Shown here piece by piece: positions 5,345-10,581 of a stretch of 27,091 nt of DNA. Position numbers and translations under genes: made by a program. Each line of letters opens with the position of its first letter. The stretch's first letter is position 1. Location: positions 1 to 27,091 of the IMG/VR virus record IMGVR_UViG_3300035698_003501; one strand, 5' to 3'. Source of the DNA: a virus. The notes beneath the pieces were generated by a model, which worked only from the letters and a program-made list of their open reading frames with translations, was not told the DNA's origin and did not search any database.

Positions 5345-5695
5345 ATGGTCAAATTTAAAACAGAATTAGAAGATAGGAAGTTATACTTATTTTTATTACG
5401 TTTGTATGGAGTAGATAGCTCACCGTTAACAGAGCGTGAAGAGCAGCTGGGAAGTTACCTGTTGTCTTCAGAAAAGTATCCTTTTTCGGGTAGAGGAAGG
5501 AGAGCAATTATAAAGGAAATGAATATTACTTCAGCAAACTTTTCGATTCTGTTAAACGGACTAACTAAGAAAAAGGTGATAATCAAAAGTGATGACCACA
5601 ATGATTACTCTTTTAGTCCATATTTCGATCACTTTAAGAAACTTTGGATTTCTAATAATAAAATAGAATTAGGTTATATAATTAATAAAAAATAA
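5345..5695 (+). CDS. Winged-helix-like regulatory protein (116 aa)
   Basis: After an N-terminal helical stretch, residues about 27-80 look like a helix-turn-helix with a wing: LTEREEQLGSYLLSS (helix), RRAIIKEMNITSANFSILLN (helix, turn, recognition helix) and TKKKVIIKSDDHNDYSFSPY (wing strands). The arrangement resembles MarR-like or plasmid-replication-type winged helices. It is the first gene of the plus-strand block, next to the divergent promoter region and an inverted repeat, so a transcriptional regulator of one or both blocks is likely. It overlaps the next gene by one base (TAATG). Confidence 0.6.
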   Translation: MVKFKTELEDRKLYLFLLRLYGVDSSPLTEREEQLGSYLLSSEKYPFSGRGRRAIIKEMNITSANFSILLNGLTKKKVIIKSDDHNDYSFSPYFDHFKKLWISNNKIELGYIINKK

Positions 5696-5889
5696 TGAGA
5701 GCATACACATACATCATGTACGTACAGCCGGAAAATACAGATAATACTTTTTTAATCACTCCTACTCCTAGACTTATTCTAGCAAGTAGCTTAGAAAAAG
5801 CAAAAACACAAGCAATAATTGCAGAACACATAGGTCTTAAAGATCTTAATATAGATGATATAACTATTGAAGTAAGACTTTTTCTCTAG
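5695..5889 (+). CDS. Hypothetical protein, 64 aa, likely N-terminal part of a frameshifted product
   Basis: The frame begins MRAYTYIMYVQPENTDNTFL and ends IEVRLFL at a TAG. Strand-helix order (YIMYVQ; ASSLEKAKTQAIIAEHIG; DITIEVRLF) looks like a small alpha/beta domain. The next 70 codons have no start codon but are open in the -1 frame, and that frame ends exactly at the GTG start of the next gene. The tract CTTTTTC at 5878-5884 just before the stop would allow a slip or a miscounted homopolymer. Either this ORF is complete alone or it is the first part of a 5695-6095 protein. Confidence 0.6.
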   Translation: MRAYTYIMYVQPENTDNTFLITPTPRLILASSLEKAKTQAIIAEHIGLKDLNIDDITIEVRLFL

Positions 5890-6095
5890 AGACCGACTAT
5901 GATTCTGACTACTGGACTATAGTAGAAGATATCGTAGAGGAGGAAGAAGGTTGGTCAGCAGTATATAATCCATTAAATATTACGCATACAGCATGGGATG
6001 ACTCAGTAACAGTAAATTCAGCAACGACATCAAATCAAGTTTTAACTGTTAATAGTAAGACAGCATCCTTAACATGGACAGATCCTTGTGAATGA
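5871..6095 (+). pseudogene. Continuation of 5695 gene in -1 frame (frameshift or broken)
   Basis: This frame opens after a TGA at 5868-5870 and ends with TGA at 6093-6095. It has no ATG, GTG or TTG start that fits. The translation (LETDYDSDYWTIVEDIVEEE, then GWSAVYNPLNITHTAWDDS and a Thr/Ser/Val-rich end with TWTDPCE) looks like real protein: an acidic helical part and a beta-rich part. Its stop overlaps the next gene's start as GTGAATGA, as expected if ribosomes reach it. Explanations are programmed -1 frameshifting, a one-base deletion in a T-run (real or assembly error), or a decayed gene. Confidence 0.5.
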
Positions 6096-6342
6096 ACTAA
6101 TTAAAAGTGTGTACAATGTCTATGGTTTAACAAGAGCCATAGATAGTTGTTTAGAACAATTAAAAACCCAGGATGATTATGATTTATTTAGAGAAGCAAT
6201 TGAACCTGGTGGAATGCTCCAAGCCCTTGTTAAAGCAGCGGCACATGCAGCAGATAAAAACGCAATTGCAGAGATAGAACACTATATAGAAGTTGAACAG
6301 TTTCAAGATTCTATCCATTGGGAAGATGAACAAGTATTATAA
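6088..6342 (+). CDS. Hypothetical protein (84 aa), GTG start
   Basis: The start is a GTG at 6088 that overlaps the upstream TGA (GTGAATGA); no ATG exists in this frame upstream after the stop at 6070-6072, and the next ATG would remove most of the protein. The product is helical and acidic (YGLTRAIDSCLEQLKTQDDY; MLQALVKAAAHAADKNAIAE), soluble, with no recognised motif. The last 17 bases overlap the HU/IHF-like gene. The coupled GTG start suggests it depends on translation of the frame upstream. Confidence 0.6.
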   Translation: MNELIKSVYNVYGLTRAIDSCLEQLKTQDDYDLFREAIEPGGMLQALVKAAAHAADKNAIAEIEHYIEVEQFQDSIHWEDEQVL

Positions 6343-6634
6343 AATAGTAGCAGAGACTCATGGAATACCAGAAGCTACTATACGATATGCGGTAAAACAT
6401 TTCACCTTAGAGGCGAAAAATTACCTAAAGAATTGTGATAACAAAGGAATACTAATTAATGGTTTCGGAACTTTTTTACCACATAAAAGCAGCATTGATA
6501 GAAAAATCAAACGATATATTCGTTACCTACGAAGCGATGCTGAAGAATATAGAAAAGATAAAGCCAGAGAGAAGCTCAGACTTTATTGGAAGTTTCGTAG
6601 GAAAATACAACCAGAACGTTATAAATATTTTTAA
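6326..6634 (+). CDS. HU/IHF-like DNA-binding protein (102 aa)
   Basis: From the ATG at 6326 the protein follows the HU/IHF layout: helices 1 and 2 (YYKIVAETHGIPEATIRYAV, then KHFTLEAKNYLKN) and the first strand with the family signature at residues 43-50 (LINGFGTF; HU has L-I-G-F-G-T-F). A basic segment follows (PHKSSIDRKIKRYIRYLR) and then a Lys/Arg-rich helix replacing the usual DNA-bending arm. HU/IHF proteins bend DNA in replication, packaging and transcription; crAss-like phages are known to carry IHF-like genes. An upstream TTG start at 6293 is open but would overlap the previous gene by 50 bases. Confidence 0.7.
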   Translation: MNKYYKIVAETHGIPEATIRYAVKHFTLEAKNYLKNCDNKGILINGFGTFLPHKSSIDRKIKRYIRYLRSDAEEYRKDKAREKLRLYWKFRRKIQPERYKYF

Positions 6635-6638
6635 CAAA

Positions 6639-7085
6639 ATGACTCAAACAGAATTGAAAAAAAAGACAAAGCAAGAGCTAGTAGATCTAAATCTTGATTT
6701 GCAAAAGCAAGTACAATCTACTAATGATAAGCTCAAGAGAAAAACTAAACAGATAGATTGTGTTAAGGCGCTCGGAGAATGTTATTCTCCTAAGGAAGCT
6801 GCAGAAAAGATTGAAGGAACAGTCGCTCAAGCAGTATTAATTAGAAATGACAATACACAACTTCGTAATGAGATCAATGCTAGAGACGAATTCATTAAAG
6901 ATGTTCTTGAGAAATATAATAAAGTAATGAGTGTTATCGACGCTATCAAAGAGTATATCGAAGATCAGCAACCATATTACTTCTTGTCTATTCGCAAGTA
7001 TGTTAAAACAGTGAAGTTTGTCTATAATGAAATCAAAACCCTTTTAACTAAAAAAGAAGATGGCCTCGGAAAAAACGATGAATGA
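6639..7085 (+). CDS. Coiled-coil protein (148 aa)
   Basis: I choose the ATG at 6639 (MTQTELKKKTKQELVDLNLD...). The frame is open upstream to 6459, but that would lie wholly within the HU/IHF-like gene. The first 35 residues form a Lys/Gln-rich coiled coil (LQKQVQSTNDKLKRKTKQ). A helical region (CYSPKEAAEKIEGTVAQAV; LRNEINARDEFIKDVLEKYN) and a C-terminal helical part (YFLSIRKYVKTVKFVYNEIK) follow. It is basic and soluble. Function unknown; a nucleic-acid-binding or oligomeric scaffold role is possible. The start is 4 bases after the previous stop, and the 3' end overlaps the GroES-like gene. Confidence 0.7.
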   Translation: MTQTELKKKTKQELVDLNLDLQKQVQSTNDKLKRKTKQIDCVKALGECYSPKEAAEKIEGTVAQAVLIRNDNTQLRNEINARDEFIKDVLEKYNKVMSVIDAIKEYIEDQQPYYFLSIRKYVKTVKFVYNEIKTLLTKKEDGLGKNDE

Positions 7086-7695
7086 TTATATTATTCAAGA
7101 TAAAGAGGACAGAGCTAATTCCCTGGGAGAACCCAGGGATCAGCACTTTATCCAGAATGATGACCAAGACGGTGCGCCAGGGCTCCTAATACCTGAGACA
7201 GAAAGACTGAAAGATATTTACAAACTGCAAGAAAGAGAGATACAAATGGCTCATGCTTTCAACAAAGGCATCGGAGTATTGGATGAGAGATACTCTACAC
7301 AAATTAGTCCTACTAATGGCAAAATGATTGTTAGGGCCTATGTTGTTGATCCAGTAAACGATGATGGAGTATTTGTAGGATTCGGTTCTATATTCGTACC
7401 CGCTAAAGGGAATGAGTACAAAAGTAACGAAATACCCAACCCTCTCCCGTTTCAGATTAGAGCAGTAATTGTCAATGTGGCAGACGGTATTACAGATTTC
7501 TCAGTTGGTCAAGAAGTCCAATTGAATCCTAGTGTTATCGCACTACGACCTGTAAGAGGTACTGAGAGCCTCATGTGTGACAAAATGTTTGAGAGGTATG
7601 ATTCCTCATTTGACCATAATAATCCTTATGAACACTTTGGCTATCTTATGATTAGACCAGGCGACATTGAGTGTAAACTTAATGCAAGTGAATAA
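7060..7695 (+). CDS. GroES-like co-chaperonin with N-terminal extension (211 aa)
   Basis: Residues 86-210 fit the chaperonin-10 fold of GroES and T4 gp31. GKMIVRAYVVDP aligns with the first GroES strand. A loop region GFGSIFVPAKGN carries Ile-Phe-Val where the GroES mobile loop has Ile-Val-Leu. RAVIVNVADGITDFSVGQEV aligns with GroES RGEVLAVGNGR...VKVGDIV, and the end GYLMIRPGDIECKLN matches GroES EVLIMSESDILAIVE. The first 85 residues are extra, charged and partly helical (LKDIYKLQEREIQMAHAF). In the family this protein caps GroEL and closes the folding chamber. A GroEL gene lies 1.3 kb downstream, which supports the call. An alternative start is the ATG at 7078 (ATGAATGA with the upstream stop). 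Confidence 0.65.
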   Translation: MASEKTMNDYIIQDKEDRANSLGEPRDQHFIQNDDQDGAPGLLIPETERLKDIYKLQEREIQMAHAFNKGIGVLDERYSTQISPTNGKMIVRAYVVDPVNDDGVFVGFGSIFVPAKGNEYKSNEIPNPLPFQIRAVIVNVADGITDFSVGQEVQLNPSVIALRPVRGTESLMCDKMFERYDSSFDHNNPYEHFGYLMIRPGDIECKLNASE

Positions 7696-7709
7696 AGGAA
7701 CAACTTCAG

Positions 7710-7731
7710 AGCGAACTCTTATCGGTTCGCT
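7710..7731 (+). terminator. Hairpin between GroES-like gene and tRNA-like element
   Basis: AGCGAAC and GTTCGCT (7 bp) flank an 8-base loop and are followed by only three T. It may be a weak terminator or a signal for RNA processing before the tRNA-like element 10 bases downstream. Confidence 0.4.
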
Positions 7732-7741
7732 TTGGATACTA

Positions 7742-7814
7742 GCTTCGGTAGCTCAACTGGTAGAGCACACAGACTAATTTTCTGTGTATAGCGGTTCAAG
7801 TCCGTTCCTTAGCA
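7742..7814 (+). tRNA. Degenerate tRNA-like element
   Basis: The segment has exact tRNA length (73 bases, then CC) with a standard D arm (GCTC/GAGC, loop AACTGGTA) and T arm (AGCGG-TTCAAGT-CCGTT). The acceptor stem GCTTCGG/CCTTAGC has two internal mismatches. The anticodon arm is out of register: CACAG pairs with CTGTG around a 9-base loop, or a longer stem leaves CTAATTT. The anticodon therefore cannot be read safely (AAU or UAA are possible). It is tRNA-derived but may not be charged. Confidence 0.55.
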
Positions 7815-7828
7815 CCTAATTAAGTATT

Positions 7829-8302
7829 ATGATTATACCAAATACAAAAGGAAAACTTCGTAGAAACGAAGAGATAGATTCTAAATATGTTACACTCGTT
7901 GAAGCCTACGGTGAAGTGATCGAACCTCCCAAGACTGAAGATAGAATAGACTTGATTATGCCAAAAGGCGTTAATCTAGTGGAGATAGAGCTCAGAGGAG
8001 ACACTTCAATTTGTGGCATATTTAAAGAAGAAACCGCCAAATTCAATGTGATCAACATGTTTAAAGTAGCAGACTCTGTTATTAACATGTCCAAAGAAAA
8101 GGCTGGTTTACTACCATTGCATATGGTAGAACAGTTCGATTTTAGAAAAAAGGTATGCAAACCTTGTTTAGACAATGGTAGCTGTTTAGTTTGTGGATGC
8201 GAGACCCCTGGGCGACTCTACTCAAGAACTAAATGTGCTGGCGATAAATACCCTGCTCTTTTAGATAAGGAGGAGTGGGAAAAATTCCAAAACGTTCTTT
8301 GA
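7829..8302 (+). CDS. Protein with C-terminal zinc-ribbon-like cysteines (157 aa)
   Basis: The N-terminal two thirds look alpha/beta (KYVTLVEAYGEVIEPP; VNLVEIELRGDTSICGIFKE), with a helical part (FNVINMFKVADSVINMSKEK). Near residues 109-137 come C-K-P-C, then a short loop, C-L-V-C-G-C and one more Cys (TKCAGDKYP), consistent with one zinc site and possibly more. The ending LLDKEEWEKFQNVL is helical. I recall similar cysteine-rich ends in phage proteins but cannot name a family. It lies between two tRNA-like elements and between the GroES-like and GroEL genes. A link to chaperone work is only positional. Confidence 0.7.
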   Translation: MIIPNTKGKLRRNEEIDSKYVTLVEAYGEVIEPPKTEDRIDLIMPKGVNLVEIELRGDTSICGIFKEETAKFNVINMFKVADSVINMSKEKAGLLPLHMVEQFDFRKKVCKPCLDNGSCLVCGCETPGRLYSRTKCAGDKYPALLDKEEWEKFQNVL

Positions 8303-8304
8303 TC

Positions 8305-8346
8305 TTCAATATTTTATCATCTTCGTGGTTGAAGAGGATTATTGAA
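8305..8346 (+). promoter_or_regulatory. Two-tier stem-loop after the zinc-ribbon gene
   Basis: Outer arms TTCAATA/TATTGAA (7 bp) and inner arms ATCATCTTC/GAAGAGGAT (8 of 9 pairs) form a long hairpin with a 6-base loop, separated by four unpaired T on one side. No T-run follows, so processing or mRNA stability is more likely than termination. It starts 3 bases after the stop codon at 8302. Confidence 0.5.
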
Positions 8347-8367
8347 ACATGATTAGAGTTTTTGGTT

Positions 8368-8437
8368 AGAAGTGAAGCATAGTGCGCGATGCCCTGAACA
8401 GGAGGTCAGGAGGTGGTTTCGATCCCCACCACTTCTA
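8368..8437 (+). tRNA. Second tRNA-like element, abnormal anticodon arm
   Basis: Perfect acceptor arms AGAAGTG/CACTTCT, a D-like arm GCAT/ATGC with an 8-base loop, and a T arm with TTCGATC loop (GTGGT/CCCAC, one mismatch) are present. The middle arm CCTGA/TCAGG closes an 8-base loop that has no U, so no normal anticodon with U33 can be read, and the variable region is only two bases. Total 70 bases, then CAA. It is a degenerate tRNA or tRNA-like structure. Confidence 0.45.
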
Positions 8438-8450
8438 CAAACTTATAGAT

Positions 8451-9026
8451 ATGGATAACAAAATATTTACAATAATAGATAACAAACCTCGTGTTACAGC
8501 TGAGGGGCTTAATATACCAGAGTTTAAAAAAATATGGTATAATGATAAAGAAGGTAAGTCAAAGTGGACAGCTCAAGGAGAACTAGCATATATTTTTCAT
8601 ATGCTAGATCCAGAATCCAGTTATGCTAACCTTGCTGAAGACGCTAAAGAGTTAACCATTATTCAGGACTTTATTCCTAAATTAAAACAGGGATATTGGA
8701 AACCTAATGAATGGGTTGAAGCAGGTATGGCTAAGTATCTTAAATTAATAGATACTCCTGCTAGTAGAATGCTTAATTCTGCTAGAAAAATGGCTGATAA
8801 ATATGCTGATTATTTCGACAGTATCGACTTGCAAGAACGAGACGATGTGGGGAATATGGTAAACGATCCCTCCAAAATAATGTCTATCCTTGGTAAAATT
8901 CCTGATATGGTTAAATCCATTGCTGATCTTGAAGACCAAGTTAAGAAAGGAAATAGAGGAAGTGACATACACGTGCGAGGCAATAAAGAATTCAGTAAAT
9001 TATTTGACGACGTAGAATATGATTAA
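8451..9026 (+). CDS. Hypothetical phage protein upstream of GroEL (191 aa)
   Basis: I choose the ATG at 8451 (MDNKIFTIIDNKPRVTAEGL). The longer frame from 8382 would begin inside the tRNA-like element. A helical protein with the stretch KWTAQGELAYIFHMLDPESS (about residues 38-57), an Asp/Lys-rich middle, a helical part (LNSARKMADKYADYFDSIDL), and a C-terminal coiled-coil-like end (IPDMVKSIADLEDQVKKGNR) followed by an acidic tail. Helical, acidic-tailed proteins before large terminase genes may be small terminases or head proteins; nothing specific shows this. It overlaps the GroEL start by 8 bases. Confidence 0.7.
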   Translation: MDNKIFTIIDNKPRVTAEGLNIPEFKKIWYNDKEGKSKWTAQGELAYIFHMLDPESSYANLAEDAKELTIIQDFIPKLKQGYWKPNEWVEAGMAKYLKLIDTPASRMLNSARKMADKYADYFDSIDLQERDDVGNMVNDPSKIMSILGKIPDMVKSIADLEDQVKKGNRGSDIHVRGNKEFSKLFDDVEYD

Positions 9027-10581
9027 TTACGGAAACGAAGCAAGAAAACGACTCCTTAGTGGAGTTAACATTATAGATAAAACAGTTGCTACTACACTGG
9101 GGCCCAAAGGTCGAAATGTAGCAATCCAGAAAAATGACGGCGTACACGTTACAAAAGACGGTGTTACAGTGGCTAGTGCGGTGCACTCGGCAGATCCCGT
9201 TGAGATGATGGCAATTAATATGGTACGAGAAGCTGCTTCAAATACTGCTAAAGGCGCAGGAGACGGAACAACTACAGCTACCATCATTGCTAGTGAAATC
9301 ATCAGAGAAGGAATGAAGTATATTACTGCTGAACACTCTCCTATTGAGATAGTACGATCTATCGAGAAAGCTAGAGATATAGCATTAGAATCATTACCTA
9401 ACTTTACAACAGATATTAAAGATGAACAAATTAAAGCTATTGCTACTATTTCAGCAAATAATGATGCAGAAATAGGAGGACTTATTGCAGAAGCAATTCA
9501 AGCAGTAGGACGATATGGTATTATTACTGTGGAAGAATCAGAATCTATTCATACCAGTATTCAAGTAACTGAAGGCATGGAATTTGATAGAGGGTATATT
9601 TCTGCTAATTTTATTACTGATCAAGACAGTCTTACTTGTGAACTTCAGAATCCATATATTCTTATTTATAATAAGAAGATTACTCAGGTAAAAGAAGTAA
9701 CTCCGGCTATGGCTATTGCAGCTAGGAATGAGAGACCTCTCCTTATTATCTGTGATGGTATGGAAGGAAATGCTTTATCTACTGTAGTAGTAAACTCTGT
9801 CAGAGGAGTAGTACAATCATGTGTAGTAGAAGCTCCTGCTTACGGAGAAGTTCGTAAAGACTATCTTAGAGATATAGCTACCTTAACAGGTGGTAAATTT
9901 ATTGATACAGATGAGTCTATGAATATTACTAATATTAGTGAAGATCTATTAGGATCATGTTCATCAATAAAAATAGGACCCAACTCAACAGTACTTATTG
10001 AAGGAAATGGAGACAGAGACGCAATTCAAACACGAGCTGCGAGTCTTCGTAAATCAATCGAATTAGAGAAATCACCTTATGAACAGAAAAAACTTAAAGA
10101 ACGATTGGGAAAGATTGATGGTGGAGCAGCTGTTATTAAAGTTGGAGCATCTAGCAGTATTGAACTAAAGGAGAAGCGAGACCGGATAGATGACGCATTG
10201 GGGGCGGCGAAAGCTGCAATTATTGAAGGAGTTATTCCAGGAGCTGGTTTTACTGGATTACGAATAGGAGAATGGGTAGATCGTTCATCTACTATCGGAA
10301 CTAAGATTCTTTCTAAGGCGTTGAAGAAACCATGTTATCAGATATTGATAAATGCAGGATTAGAACCTCATGTAATACTTACAGGCGAACCAGAAGATCC
10401 CACACTAAACGTCTATAATTCATTAACTGAAGAATGGGTAAATCCATGGGATGGTCTATTAGATCCATCTAAAGTATTAAGATTAGCTATTCAGAATGCC
10501 GTTTCGGTAGCGTCAATGATATTGACAACTGAATGTTTAATCTATAGCGATGAAGAACCAGACGAGGAACAAGCACGGTAA
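9019..10581 (+). CDS. groEL: GroEL-type chaperonin (520 aa)
   Basis: The protein aligns with bacterial GroEL over its whole length. The ATP site is intact: GPKGRN (28-33), TKDG with Asp47, GDGTTTAT (81-88) and DDALGAAKAA with Asp392, equivalent to E. coli Asp52, Asp87 and Asp398. The apical domain keeps the GroES and substrate-binding helices (RPLLIICDGMEGNALSTVVV) and RGYISANF. Differences: PGAG in place of the usual AGGG, and an acidic tail (EEPDEEQAR) with no Gly-Gly-Met repeats. It should form a ring chamber that folds phage proteins using ATP, probably with the GroES-like protein at 7060. Position just before terminase, portal and capsid suggests the substrates are virion proteins. It overlaps the terminase gene by 32 bases. 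Confidence 0.97.
   Translation: MINYGNEARKRLLSGVNIIDKTVATTLGPKGRNVAIQKNDGVHVTKDGVTVASAVHSADPVEMMAINMVREAASNTAKGAGDGTTTATIIASEIIREGMKYITAEHSPIEIVRSIEKARDIALESLPNFTTDIKDEQIKAIATISANNDAEIGGLIAEAIQAVGRYGIITVEESESIHTSIQVTEGMEFDRGYISANFITDQDSLTCELQNPYILIYNKKITQVKEVTPAMAIAARNERPLLIICDGMEGNALSTVVVNSVRGVVQSCVVEAPAYGEVRKDYLRDIATLTGGKFIDTDESMNITNISEDLLGSCSSIKIGPNSTVLIEGNGDRDAIQTRAASLRKSIELEKSPYEQKKLKERLGKIDGGAAVIKVGASSSIELKEKRDRIDDALGAAKAAIIEGVIPGAGFTGLRIGEWVDRSSTIGTKILSKALKKPCYQILINAGLEPHVILTGEPEDPTLNVYNSLTEEWVNPWDGLLDPSKVLRLAIQNAVSVASMILTTECLIYSDEEPDEEQAR

Noticed and set aside
6459-6638. Upstream extension of the coiled-coil gene
   Set aside because: The extension lies wholly inside the HU/IHF-like gene; the ATG at 6639, 4 bases after that gene's stop, is the natural start.
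8382-8450. N-terminal extension of the 8451 gene
   Set aside because: It would begin within the D loop of the second tRNA-like element; the ATG at 8451 just follows that element.
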